From Palaemon carinicauda (lineage: Eukaryota; Arthropoda; Malacostraca; Decapoda; Palaemonidae), in NCBI RefSeq assembly GCF_036898095.1, contig NC_090766.1, positions 31,680,472-31,744,471 of the forward strand: DNA of 64,000 nucleotides, read 5' to 3'. Below, in pieces: positions 34,692 through 44,960 of the stretch. The notes beneath the pieces are model-generated. The model saw only the letters and a list, made by a program, of their open reading frames with translations. It did not search any database and had not been told where the DNA came from. A program made the position numbers and the translations under genes. The stretch's first letter is position 1, and every line of letters starts with the position of its first letter.

Positions 34692-35930
34692 TATTAGAAA
34701 ATCTAGATCAGCCTTGTTTTTCTAGGTTTAATTACTAGTTTTAAGAATCATTTTGTGGCAGAATAGCCTTTGTTTTGTATGAGAATTTGTTTATGTTATC
34801 TTTGAAATTTAAGTGTTTAAGTGTAAAGTGCTTAATTTAACAATTCTCAGTGTGGTTAGGCGCCTCCTCCCCGGTTGCTTATATTATCGAACTATCGTTT
34901 TAACGATTGTTTTTTTTTTACATACGAGTGTTTATGAACGCGACTTGATGTCTGGACGTTGGTGCTTGGACAAAATTCAGTTCAGGCTTGAGCACTCCCC
35001 TGATAATATACCTTGAGCAGCATAGTGATTTGGACTCTGGATGACGATTGTTTGGCAACTTATTTGGACGATTCTTTGGATTACGCTTTTGATCCTTACA
35101 TTGATCTGTTGTCTGCAGGTGCTCTTGTCACCTGCGACTCGAGCCGTTTCTGCCTTTCCCTGACGAGGAGGACTTCCCAGGGAATTGGTGCACTAACGTC
35201 TCCAATCATCTGCTGTGGTTTTGGGAGCTTGCAAGCTCGTGAGGTGGCCAGTAGGGAGGCTGACGCCAGGTAAGACATAGAGTGTCTGATTTTCGTTTGG
35301 GATTGCTTGCCCTTTATGGTTATGCCCTGGCGTTCAGGACCTGCCCTGATGGCTGTTATGACCAGTGAATGACGGCCCTAGTTTTGTGTCTCCTCTGATT
35401 CATCCACTGAAGTGAGGAGAACTATTTACATCCTTTGCATCATTTGATCTTTTATATATTGTCATATTTAAGACGTCACTACATAATATCTTCCAGTATG
35501 TCTATTATAGACAAGGTTTTGTGTACATTAGTTTTGTGTTGATAGGTAGGATTTATGATGGTTTTTCTTGTTTTATTTACTCCGTCTTCCTTCTTTCTTG
35601 TAATTAGTATAAGGGTAATTTTTTGTTCTGGCCAGCCAAATTGTTGGATCCAAGTTTATAATTGATATTTCTTTTGTCTTTGTTAGGACTTAGCTTCTTA
35701 GTTTTAGGGAATCCAGTGTGATTCAAAGGACCGTTATTTGTCCTTCCTTGTTATTAAATAATGTTATTTGTAGTTTTAACAAAGTTGATCTAAATTTTGT
35801 TATTGTTAAGTATTAAATATTGTTAAGTTTTCTTGAGTGTTTGTTTCCGCTGACCTTTAGCACTGAGTTACATTTATTGCTGACAACAATTATAATAAGA
35901 ACTCTTATAATAACCCTAAGGGTTATAACA
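34692..35930 (+). repeat. Left LTR (1239 bp)
   Basis: Begins TATTAGAAAATC and ends GGGTTATAACA. Compared with the right LTR, I count about ten substitutions and one single-base indel. It carries the presumed Pol II promoter and polyadenylation signals; a TATA box cannot be assigned with confidence. A short frame, 35013-35273, is present in both LTRs but looks like chance. Confidence 0.93.
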
Positions 35931-35932
35931 AT

Positions 35933-35948
35933 TGGCGACCGTGACAGG
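35933..35948 (+). promoter_or_regulatory. Primer binding site
   Basis: TGGCGACCGTGACAGG, two bases after the left LTR, is complementary to a tRNA 3' end CCTGTCACGGTCGCCA. The implied acceptor stem (GACCGTG) fits a tRNA-Arg; that identity is inferred from known arthropod tRNA-Arg acceptor sequences. Confidence 0.8.
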
Positions 35949-36060
35949 ATTGTTCTCAGGTGTACTCAGTGTTTTGGTCTGTGGAACAGCACTTTGTTAA
36001 TTTGACAATATTTTCTTTAGTTGTAAAGTATTACCTTTCTCCCCTGCTAATTTCGGTGCA

Positions 36061-37638
36061 ATGGAGGGTTTTGTGTTTGACCCCGCAGAGTTTTTAGGGT
36101 CAGGTGATTGTATAAAGCATCTGCCAGTACTAAATAAGACTTGTTTAGTAAGTTGTGCCCGGTGGTTGGGTATTCCGTTGAGGGCAGCGGATACGAAAAA
36201 TCAATTGTTGGTAGCTGTTAAAAGTAAAGTTGCTCAAGGTCTGGCTGAGGCTGAACATTTGGTTAGGGAGTATGAAGTTTCAGGTAGTAGTGACTCTGAG
36301 CGTGAGGGTAGTATGATTAATGATGATGACAGAATAAGTGTTAATGGAGGTCTAACTCTGTTTGAGGATCCTCCCCGGACAGGAACTATTTATGAAGGTC
36401 AGGCTAACTTGCCTCTGAAACTAAATGTTTCCACTAATCCATTCAATTCTGTAGTAAACCCTGCGCCAAAAGATCCTCAGGTTCCTGTTTGTCCTTTGGT
36501 GGAGTCCAAGGAGGACGGTGAATTTGATTTAATATGTAAACGGATAGAATTGATGAAACTGGAATTTGAAGAGAATGAGAGGGCGAGGCGGCATGAATTG
36601 GAGATGGCCAATATCAATTTAGAAATTGCTAGGCTGCAGGGCACCTCTAATCATTTTAGTACACCTCGGGGCAACTCACAGGATAAGTTTAATGTAGGTG
36701 CGGCCTTGAAATTGGTGCCAGTATTTGAAGAGTTGAATGTTCCAGAATTTTTCAAGGCTTTTGAACGTGTTGCCACTCGGTTGTCTTGGCCCCCAGAAAT
36801 GTGGACTGTACTAATTCAATGTAGGTTGGTGGGCAAGGCAATTAGAGTGTATAATGCCTTGGAAGAAGGTATTGCCCGTGATTACCATAAGGTTAAGGCT
36901 CTAGTCCTCAAGGCATATGATTTGGTTCCTGAGGCCTACCGCCTCAAGTTCAGAAATTTTACGAAGCAGGCCTCCCTTACTTATGTGGAATTTGCTAGGC
37001 TTAAGGAGGAACAATATGATCATTGGTTAAAAAGCCGCCAGGTGGTCTCTTTCTCCGCTTTGAGAGAACTCATGCTTCTAGAAGAATTCAAAAGGTCATG
37101 TAGTAAGGAATTAAAAATTTATCTAGAAGAGGTAAAAGCTTTTAATTTAAGTAATGCCGCCCAAATTGCTGACGAGTTTGTATTGACCCATCGAACTGGG
37201 TCTGGTAGTTTTGGAAATAAAGATGTGAATTTTCAATCTGCTAGGCCAGTTAATTTTCAGAGGTTGGGCTCTTTTGTGAATACTCGTGGGCAGGGTAACC
37301 CACCAGATAAAAATCATAAGCCTGATAGTAACCAGGGAAAAGACTTGAGTGGACAGGACACTCGTGTCTTTTCTGAAGATAATAGGTTTGGTTCTGGCCC
37401 AGGTAATATGAATAATAGAGGTAGGGGGACTTGTTTTTGGTGTAATAAGCAGGGAGATTATCAGGCACAGTGTTATGCCAGAAGAAGGTACCTCCAAAGG
37501 AATAATAATAATCCTGTGTCACTAATATCTACTAGTAAACCTGTTATCAGCGATCCCGTAGTTGAAAACCGTCCAGTAGCTAACACTAGTAATGATGGTA
37601 GTAGCAGTAGTCAGTCTTCTAGCAGAAAGGAGGCATGA
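36061..37638 (+). CDS. gag: Gypsy Gag: capsid with SCAN-like C-terminal domain and zinc knuckle, 525 aa
   Basis: Structural protein forming the retrotransposon particle. The N-terminal part (about residues 15-65, CARWLGIPLRAADTKNQLL) looks like a small helical domain. A charged helical stretch follows at about 155-195. The capsid spans about 214-378; its second half (about 282-378) has the pattern LVPEAYRLKFRNF, TYVEFARLKEEQYDHWL, LRELMLLEEFKRS and AAQIADEFVLTHR, strongly reminiscent of vertebrate SCAN domains, which are held to derive from a Gmr1-like capsid. The nucleocapsid knuckle reads C458-x2-C461-x4-D466-x4-C471, with Asp in place of His, so zinc binding is probably lost. The start ATG is at 36061. 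It ends in TGA at 37636-37638, followed by CTA and an open same-frame pol. Confidence 0.92.
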   Translation: MEGFVFDPAEFLGSGDCIKHLPVLNKTCLVSCARWLGIPLRAADTKNQLLVAVKSKVAQGLAEAEHLVREYEVSGSSDSEREGSMINDDDRISVNGGLTLFEDPPRTGTIYEGQANLPLKLNVSTNPFNSVVNPAPKDPQVPVCPLVESKEDGEFDLICKRIELMKLEFEENERARRHELEMANINLEIARLQGTSNHFSTPRGNSQDKFNVGAALKLVPVFEELNVPEFFKAFERVATRLSWPPEMWTVLIQCRLVGKAIRVYNALEEGIARDYHKVKALVLKAYDLVPEAYRLKFRNFTKQASLTYVEFARLKEEQYDHWLKSRQVVSFSALRELMLLEEFKRSCSKELKIYLEEVKAFNLSNAAQIADEFVLTHRTGSGSFGNKDVNFQSARPVNFQRLGSFVNTRGQGNPPDKNHKPDSNQGKDLSGQDTRVFSEDNRFGSGPGNMNNRGRGTCFWCNKQGDYQAQCYARRRYLQRNNNNPVSLISTSKPVISDPVVENRPVANTSNDGSSSSQSSSRKEA

Positions 37639-38349
37639 CTACTTTATGATAAATATATTTGGCCTGGTAAATTAATATCTACTTCTAAAACTGTTGGTGT
37701 GAAATTTTTGAGGGACACAGGGTCAGCTCGGTCTCTGGTTTTGAAAGACTCTTTGAAAAATTTAGCTGAGTATACAGGAAATTTGGTTGTTCTGGGAGGG
37801 TTCCCGAACACCGTTGTTTCGGCTCCGTTAGTGGAGGTCAGATTGTCTTTCCCTGGTTATGATAAAGTGACAGAATTAGCTGTTGTTGAGTGTCTCCCTA
37901 TTCCTGGAATTGACGGCATTTTGGGTAACGATATGTTAAATACAAAAGGACAAGAGTTGTTCCCCATATTGTCTGTGCATGCCTGTCCTGTTGCAGTAAC
38001 AACCCGGGCAGCAGTAAAGGCTGCAAATTTAATTGATAATGACGAAGATTTAATCTTAAGTAGTTTAGAAGTAGACATAGAGAGGCCCGGGTCTGTAGAT
38101 AGTAGTGGTAATAGTGTGGTTAGCAATGTTTTGAGACCTGATTGGGACAGGTCTTCATTTATTGAAGCTCAGAAAAAGGAATTTAATTTTGATTTGGGTG
38201 ACACTGCAGATTTGACTAAACCCAGGTTTTGTGTGATCAATGGTTTACTATACCGGATTAGGCCTAGTCGTCCTTTAACTGATAATCTGAGCAAGACGTC
38301 TCGTATTGAACAAATTGTTGTCCCATCTCAATTCCGTAGGTCTGTTTGA
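37639..38349 (+). pseudogene. pol: Gypsy pol part 1: aspartic protease and linker
   Basis: Same frame as gag, directly after its stop. Without an internal start near the beginning, it would be made by reading through the UGA. The active site FLRDTGSARSLV is at about 37708-37743, a flap-like segment (VVLGGFPNTVV) follows, and the second hallmark IDGILGNDML is at about 37909-37938. After the protease comes a linker leading to the integrase (RIEQIVVPSQFRRSV). The frame ends at TGA 38347-38349, where loss of one T shifts the reading frame into the integrase. The length (about 236 codons) is ample for a Gypsy protease plus linker. Confidence 0.85.
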
Positions 38350-39968
38350 GTCTTGCATATGATGATTCTTTTTCTGGCAACTTCGGTGTATGTAAAACTT
38401 TTCGAAAGTTGGCAGAATGTTTTTGGTGGCCAGGGTTAAAATCATCTGTGAAACAATTTATTAATGAATGTGAGGTTTGTCAAGTGATGGGGAAACCCAA
38501 CCAAATTATTCCTAAAGCTCCCTTAAATCCAATTCCTGCGATAGGTGAGCCTTTTGTGGAATTAGTTATTGATGTGGTTGGGCCTTTGCCTAAAACTAAG
38601 TCTGGGTTTACCCATCTCTTGACAATTATGGATAGAGCATCTCAATTCCCTGAGGCCTTCCCAATGAGAAGGATAACCTCTAAGGTTGTATTTGACAAAC
38701 TAATTGAATTCTTTTCCAGGTATGGTCTCCCTCGTACTATTCAAACTGACTGCGGTACAAATTTTACTAGCAGGGTATTTAAAGGTAAATGTGCAGAACT
38801 GGCCATTCGGCACAAGACCAGTGTACCATATCATCCAGAGAGTCAGGGCCTGGTGGAAAGGTTCCATCAGACCCTTAAATCTATTTTGAAAAAATATTGT
38901 TATGAACAAGGGGAGGAATGGGATAAAGGTCTTCCCTTTGCTCTCTTTGCTCTAAGAAATCACCCAAATTCTTCAACTGGGGTAGCTCCTTTCGAACTGG
39001 TATTTGGACACAAAGTACGTGGGCCTTTGGAGATTTTTCATGAGATGCTTGAGATTGATAGAGGTGGGAATGCAAACGTAGGAGACTTTGTGGAGGACTT
39101 GAGGAAAAAATTATCTAGAGCCTGGAAATTTGCCAGAGAAAATTTGGCTAGTTCTCAAGCTGCTATGAAATTAAATTTTGATAGGAAATCTAAAGCACGG
39201 TCGTTTGAGCCCGGAGAATTAGTTTTAGTTTTAAGTACTGACTCTGACAATTTCCTTGAACCAAGATATAAGGGACCCTGGAAGGTGTTGAGGAAGTTGC
39301 CGGAGGTGAATTATGAAATAGAGGCTCCTGGGACCAAACGGAAGTGCAGAATATTCCATATAAATAGGTTAAAACTCTATACTTCTAATAGACATGATCC
39401 TCTTGCTATTGTTTATGAGCCTGTGGTTGAAAGTATGGCTTTACCTTCAGAGGATTTGGAGGATTTGATTTGTCAGGTGTCTTCTGATGCTCTTTTTGAT
39501 AATTTTCAAAATTTAGAAGTTTTGAAGGAAGGGCTGGGGCATCTGGAGATTGCTCAAAGGAGGGATGTAATTAATTTAATTTCTTCTTTTTCAGATTTAT
39601 TTCGGAATTCTACAGGTCGAACTAATTTTCTTGAGCATGATGTAGACGTGGGTAATGCTTCTCCTGTGAAACAGAGTCCTTATCGGCTGAATCCCATTAA
39701 GAGGGATATAGTTGATAAGGAGATTAAATATATGTTGGAACACGATCTCATCCAACCTTCCGTTAGTCCATGGAGCTCCCCGATAGTCCTGGTTAAGAAG
39801 TCCGACGGAAAGTTCCGTATGTGTGTGGACTACCGTAAGGTTAACACACATACTAAGAATGACTCTTTTCCTTTGCCTCGGATAGATGACTGTCTCGATC
39901 ACATAGGAGCTGCTAAGTTCATTACGAAATTGGATTTATTGAAAGGGTATTGGCAGGTTCCCGTCTGA
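38346..39968 (+). pseudogene. pol: Gypsy pol part 2: integrase followed by RT fingers
   Basis: Second pol segment, in a shifted frame. The integrase N-terminal finger keeps its Cys pair (CEVCQ), but the places expected for the two His read Tyr (SLAYDDS) and Asn (SGNFGV). The core has the D-D-E triad in VIDVVGPL, QTDCGTNF and GLVERFH, and a C-terminal GPY/F-like module (YKGPWKVLRK...NYEIE...HINRLKLY). A linker of about 110 residues precedes the RT: VKQSPYRLNPIKRD, YMLEHDLIQPS, SPWSSPIVLVKK, FRMCVDYRKVN, and palm motif A in TKLDLLKGYWQVPV. The frame ends at TGA 39966-39968 through a small indel. Integrase before RT is the notable order. Confidence 0.9.
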
Positions 39969-40914
39969 TCGAGCAGGAGAGATCTCTGCATTTGTAACTC
40001 CCTTTGGGCTTTACGAGTGGAAATTAATGCCCTTTGGGATGAAAAATGCCGCGTGTACTTTCCAGAGGCTTATGAATAGGGTCATTTGTGGTTTAAAGGG
40101 AACTGAAATTTATATCGATGACTTTGTTGTATATAGTGATGATTGGAGTACGCACATGGCGAGATTGCGTAAGGTATTTGAGGCCCTTAAATTTGCAGGT
40201 TTGGTTATTAATTTAGCAAAATGTGAATTTGGTAAGGCAAAAGTTTGTTATTTGGGTCACGAGGTTGGTTTGGGTCAGGTGGCACCTAAACAAGCCAACC
40301 TTGAGGCTATCGTGCATTTAAAGAGGCCGTGCAATGTCAGAGAAGTTCGGCGAGTGCTGGGCATGACTGGTTATTATCGCAGATTCGTGCGAAATTTCTC
40401 GGACATTGCTCAGCCACTTACCAAGTTGTTGGAGAAAGGGCAGAAGTTTATGTGGTCTCCTCAGTGTGAGGAAGTACTTATTAAACTTAAGATGGTATTA
40501 GTATTTAATCCAATATTGACTTCTCCTAATTTCCAGAGACCTTTTATTATTGCAGTGGATGCCAGTGACATAGGTATTGGGGGTGTCCTTTTTCAAAGGA
40601 ACGATATAGGAGAGGTTCATCCTGTATCGTATTATAGCCGAAAGTTACTGGCCGCCGAGAGAAAATATTCCACCATTGAAAAGGAGGCCCTCGCCTTGGT
40701 GCGTACTCTTGTGCATTTTAAGCCTTATGTAACAAATTTTTCTTATCCCATAGAAGTATGGACAGATCAAAATCCACTGGTTTTCATCGAGCGCATGAAA
40801 GGCGCCAACCAGAGAATTTTACGTTGGGCTCTGCAATTGCAAGAATTCTCGCTTGTGATTAAACACGTTAAAGGATCGGAGAATCGAATTCCCGATGCCC
40901 TTTCAAGAATATAG
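39967..40914 (+). pseudogene. pol: Gypsy pol part 3: RT palm/thumb and RNase H
   Basis: Continuation of the RT after the second frameshift. It has FVTPFGLYEWKLMPFGM, the catalytic YIDDFVVYSDDW (about 40114-40149), thumb motif VCYLGHEVG and connection LGMTGYYRRFVRNFSDIA. RNase H follows with its four acidic positions in AVDASDIGIGG, STIEKEALAL, VWTDQNPL and NRIPDALSRI. The frame ends at TAG 40912-40914, after RNase H, with no integrase downstream. This confirms that the integrase is not in the usual Gypsy position. The domain itself is intact. Confidence 0.9.
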
Positions 40915-41454
40915 ATTTGATCACGACTTGGCTCCCCTCCCCTCGCCCTTCTCATCTCTTCAATTGGTTTGCGTTATTCTTAGAGATGTAAGGATGAGTA
41001 TGAGTGTGTTTTTCGCTGGGAGTTTGGTTTGTTAGTCATTAGGTTTTCTTAGTGAGGTATTTTATAATTTGTCTGTTTTCTTTTGAACCAAAGTAAAGCC
41101 TGTAGTGACCAAAGTGTGGGCGGTCCTACTGTGGTAGTGTCTGTTATGTGTAAACTCAATGTTATTGGCTGAATTTGAGACAGTCAGTGTCTGGTGGTTA
41201 ATATTTTGTGCTAATTTGACCTTATGGTTTATTTTTCATTTATGTTTTCTCTATAGTTAAGGCTGGTAAATTTTCTTTGTGACAATTCAGTTTTTAAAAT
41301 TCATTGGTTGTAGTGTTGTTCATGAGAATTCTTATTTCAGGTTTCACCCTGAGGCTTTACTTTGTCTTGAGAGTGATGTGTTAATCATTTTCTCTTTACA
41401 GATTTCATGTTTTGTATAAAAAAAAAAATTTTAATTAGAATTTTTTGTTTTTGT
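40915..41454 (+). other. Gypsy 3' untranslated spacer
   Basis: T-rich, with no frame of interest and no envelope-like gene. It ends in the polypurine tract. Confidence 0.6.
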
Positions 41455-41469
41455 TTTTGGGGAGGAAGG
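41455..41469 (+). promoter_or_regulatory. Polypurine tract
   Basis: A T-run followed by GGGGAGGAAGG, directly before the right LTR; the expected plus-strand primer site. Confidence 0.75.
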
Positions 41470-42709
41470 TATTAGAAAATATAGATCAGCCTTGTTTTTC
41501 TAGGTTTAATTACTAGTTTTTAAGAATCATTTTGTGGCAGAATAGCCTTTGTTTTGTATGAGAATTTGTTTATGTTATCTTTGAAATTTAAGTGTTTAAG
41601 TGTAAAGTGCTTAATTTAACAATTCTCAGTGTGGTTAGGCGCCTCCTCCCCGGTTGCTTATATTATCGAACTATCGTTTTAACGATTGTTTTTTTTTTAC
41701 ATACGAGTGTTTATGAACGCGACTTGATGTCTGGACGTTGGTGCTTGAACAAAATTCAGTTCGGGCTTGAGCACTCCCCTGATAATATACCTTGAGCAGC
41801 ATAGTGATTTGGACTCTGGATGACGATTGTTTGGCAACTTATTTGGACGATTCTTTGGATTACGCTTTTGATCCTTACATTGATCTGTTGTCTGCAGGTG
41901 CTCTTGTCACCTGCGACTCGAGCCGTTTCTGCCTTTCCCTGACGAGGAGGACTTCCCAGGGAATTGGTGCACTAACGTCTCCAATCAGCTGCTGTGGTTT
42001 TGGGAGCTTGCAAGCTCGTGAGGTGGCCAGTAGGGAGGCTGACGCCAGGTAAGACATAGAGTGTCTGATTTTCGTTTGGGATTGCTTGCCCTTTATGGTT
42101 ATGGCCTGGCGTTCAGGACCTGCCCTGATGGCTGTTATGACCAGTGAATGACGGCCCTAGTTTTGTGTCTCCTCTGATTCATCCACTGAAGTGAGGAGAA
42201 CTATTTACATCCTTTGCATCATTTGATCTTTTATATATTGTCATATTTAAGACGTGACTACATAATATCTTCCAGTATGTCTATTATAGACAAGGTTTTG
42301 TGTACATTAGTTTTGTGTTGATAGGTAGGATTTATGATGGTTTTTCTTGTTTTATTTATTCCGTCTTCCTTCTTTCTTGTAATTAGTATTAGGGTAATTT
42401 TTTGTTCTGGCCAGCCAAATTGTTGGATCCAAGTTTATAATTGATATTTCTTTTGTCTTTGTTAGGACTTAGCTTCTTAGTTTTAGGGAATCCAGTGTGA
42501 TTCAAAGGACCGTTATTTGTCCTTCCTTGTTATTAAATAATGTTATTTGTAGTTTTAACAAGGTTGATCTAAATTTTGTTATTGTTAAGTATTAAATATT
42601 GTTAAGTTTTCTTGAGTGTTTGTTTCCGCTGACCTTTAGCACTGAGTTACATTTATTGCTGACAACAATTATAATAAGAACTCTTATAATAACCCTAAGG
42701 GTTATAACA
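41470..42709 (+). repeat. Right LTR (1240 bp)
   Basis: Matches the left LTR throughout (TATTAGAAAATA ... GGGTTATAACA), with about ten substitutions and one extra T near 41520. It is followed by the target duplicate GGGAG (42710-42714). Confidence 0.93.
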
Positions 42710-43875
42710 GGGAGACATCCAAGTTCCTGAACGGATCCGACTCACCACCATATCTTTGAGCTCCGTCATAGCCCCCTAGAATGTGTTGTACAGTGATGCC
42801 TCAGGATACGAAAGTAATCCGTTCAGGATACGGTTTCGTATCCTGATTTTTTCGTATCCTGAGTCGCGTTTTACATGTAAATAGCCTAATCCGTTCCAAG
42901 CCTTACAAAAAGTCACCTTTTCTTTCATAAACACACTAAACTGTAGTAATAAACATGCAATGCAGCCATTTCTATCATTCAATAATTAACCCAACCGTTA
43001 AAAACAGCCTAATCCATTCCAGAAACCACCATGAGATTATTCAATAATGTAGTTATAGCCTAGTTATCCCCTCCAAGCCCTAAGAAAACGGTCGATTTTC
43101 TTTACTACTGTATAAAAGTTACGGTACTGTATGTAAAGCATTTGGATCAGTGAAGGTGTATTGTTACCTCTACACCTGAATTAAGGGTTGATACCCTGAA
43201 AAAAAGGTACTGTACTCTCGGCGACGAGTTGGGATCTCGTAAGCTTTTCGTATCCTGAAAATTTTTTCGTATACTGGGGCATAAAAATCTTTGTATCGCT
43301 TTTCGTATCCTGAATTTTTCGTAAGCCGAAACTTTCGTATCCAGAGGTATCACTGTATATGCTCTTTAACCCTACCCTTGGCTTTTAGCAGTCACGGTTT
43401 TATGCAATGAATATGAACATCAGGATCCTTTGAGGGTCCTAGGTCGGTGTCGCAGGTAGTTGCAAAGCTGAAGGCTCCAAACTCATCACCACCTACCTGC
43501 CCATCCATGGGGTCGATGTCCAACCCTAGAGAGGACACTCTGAGGAGATAGGGTCCTCTAGATGGAGCATTCCTTCCAAACCTTGATACCCAAGGGCAGG
43601 GAGCCGCTCTTGCAGGCCCGAGAGATTCACCATCGTCCTGAAAGAAGTGAGGGGATTAGTGATGAAGGAGAAGACCGTTCTCCTCAATAAGTAATGCATG
43701 CATAAATCCGGATCAAATTAAATCATCGCCCAAGTATACCAAATAGAAACATTAGAACCAACTTACCTCATGGGTCAGGAGTAGGGAGAACAGCTCGTAG
43801 CAGATCGTGCATGACTCCGGGAACCATACCATGTAGGCGGACCTTCTGAAATAGAAAGGAGACATAAGTCTGGAT
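42710..43875 (-). pseudogene. DIRS A2 ORF1 (gag-like), 5' portion
   Basis: Resumes the A2 sequence after the Gypsy insertion and is cut again by a MITE (42791-43355). Moderate GC, no long frame. Assigned by position only. After about 43700 it becomes AT-rich and is probably 5' UTR. Confidence 0.45.
42791..43355. mobile_element. Mariner-type MITE, 565 bp, TA target duplication
   Basis: Ends CAGTGATGCCTCAGGATACG and, inverted, CAGTGATACCTCTGGATACG, flanked by TA on both sides (42789-42790, 43356-43357). Subterminal repeats of the type TTTCGTATCCTGA recur in both orientations. It encodes no transposase. The terminal structure and TA target fit Tc1/mariner non-autonomous elements. Confidence 0.88.
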
Positions 43876-43899
43876 GTTCCTTGAAACTCTGGTTAGTGA

Positions 43900-44175
43900 T
43901 CCCATTCACAGGCTGGAATCAACCAAATCAGTATAACTAAAAATAATGGCTATTTTTATGCATATATTTAATTATAAATATGTTGTATAAACTAAAAATA
44001 ACGGTTATATTTGTGCATATATTTAATTATAAATATGAAGAAATATGTATAAATATCCATACAACATCGTGTTCAAAATAGAAAAAAATTTCTACTCAGT
44101 ATTTGGGATCGAACGCTAGCCCCTTCTAATGAAAAGCCAGGTCGAAACCAACCATGCCACGAGAGGCTATCTACT
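43900..44175 (-). mobile_element. tRNA-derived SINE
   Basis: On the minus strand, a Pol III A box (TGGCATGGTTGG, 44159-44148) and B box (GCGTTCGATCCC, 44116-44105) are spaced as in a tRNA, followed by an AT-rich body with a 51-bp internal duplication (43938-44038). A 24-bp direct repeat with three mismatches flanks it (43876-43899 and 44176-44199, GTTCCTTGA...AGTGA), as expected for a target-primed insertion. The tRNA of origin is not determined. Confidence 0.7.
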
Positions 44176-44239
44176 GTTCCTTGAGACTCCGGTCAGTGAA
44201 CAGATGAATCAATAGTATACTAATATCCAGTAACCCGTA

Positions 44240-44960
44240 ACAGGTAGCTATAAACCTCAGCGGTAAAATAATGTTAACCCCGGTTCTGAACGTCTGAGTC
44301 AGGGGTGGCCAACCTATGGCTCATGCGCCAACAGTGGCGCATTGCACAATTACAAGTGTCGCACTATACCCCATAGATAGTAAATTGAATGACTTTTCTT
44401 TAAAATTGCTAAATATGTTCATATAGTTTCATTATGACTTTCAAGAATAACTAATGAATATTATCAACGCAAATTCAAAGTGTCATTAAAGTAAGTACAG
44501 TTTACTTTGTATTCATGTTAAATCCTTTCCTTTACAGCTAAAACAAAAGATTGGCCACCCGTGGTCTGAGTGGTCTCTGTTGCCACCGGAGATCCTGTGA
44601 CAAAGGTCCGTCATAGTGAAAACGTGAACATCGGAGGTAAGATAATATTAACCTCAATTCTGAACATCTGTGTGATATCCGGTTAAGCCGGAGATTCGAT
44701 AAAAAGGACCGTAATAATGAAATGGTGATTATTCATGAAAAGGGGTTCGTACCCTGGTTCTGATTGTATGATTGATCTCTGTTTGTACCGGAGATCCGGT
44801 CGGTGACAAAGGTCCGTCATCGTGAAATCGTGACCCTCATCGGTACGATAACATTCCTCCATACTGAATGTCTGTGTTATCTCCAGTGAAGCCGGAGATT
44901 CGATGAAAAAAGGACTGTTATAATGTAATTGTGATCAATCATGACAAAGGTTCGTGTGCA
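44240..44960. repeat. Approximately 200-bp tandem repeat in the DIRS A2 5' region
   Basis: Two adjacent units, about 44579-44778 and 44779-44960, share CCGGAGATCC, TGACAAAGGTCCGTCAT and GCCGGAGATTCGAT. A partial third unit (44250-44299) was split by the hAT-type MITE. Repeated upstream modules of this kind could be promoter elements, but that is not shown. Confidence 0.75.
44300..44563. mobile_element. hAT-type MITE, 264 bp, 8-bp target duplication
   Basis: Termini CAGGGGTGGCCAACC and, inverted, CACGGGTGGCCAATC. The 8-bp duplication GTCTGAGT is exact at 44292-44299 and 44564-44571. Both the terminal sequence and the 8-bp target are typical of hAT elements. Non-coding. It is inserted into a copy of the approximately 200-bp tandem repeat of DIRS A2. 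Confidence 0.92.

Larger units (their letters stand above)
34692..42709 (+). mobile_element. Ty3/Gypsy LTR retrotransposon with Gmr1-like layout
   Basis: Complete 8.0 kb element: 1.24 kb LTRs (about 99% alike by eye), tRNA-type primer site, gag, pol, purine tract and target duplication. The pol order is protease, integrase, RT, RNase H, which is the copia order. Yet the integrase has a Gypsy GPY/F-type module and the RT is Gypsy-type (LMPFGMKNAACTFQRLM, YIDD). Within Ty3/Gypsy this order is known from the Gmr1 group. No envelope or chromodomain is seen. The coding region has two pol frameshifts, so this copy is dead, though the LTRs imply a recent insertion. It sits in ORF1 of DIRS A2. Confidence 0.92.

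Noticed and set aside
35013..35273. 86-codon frame with the string YLDD, present in both LTRs (also 41792-42052)
   Set aside because: It lies in the LTR, has no RT context, and is duplicated only because the LTRs are; YLDD is coincidental.
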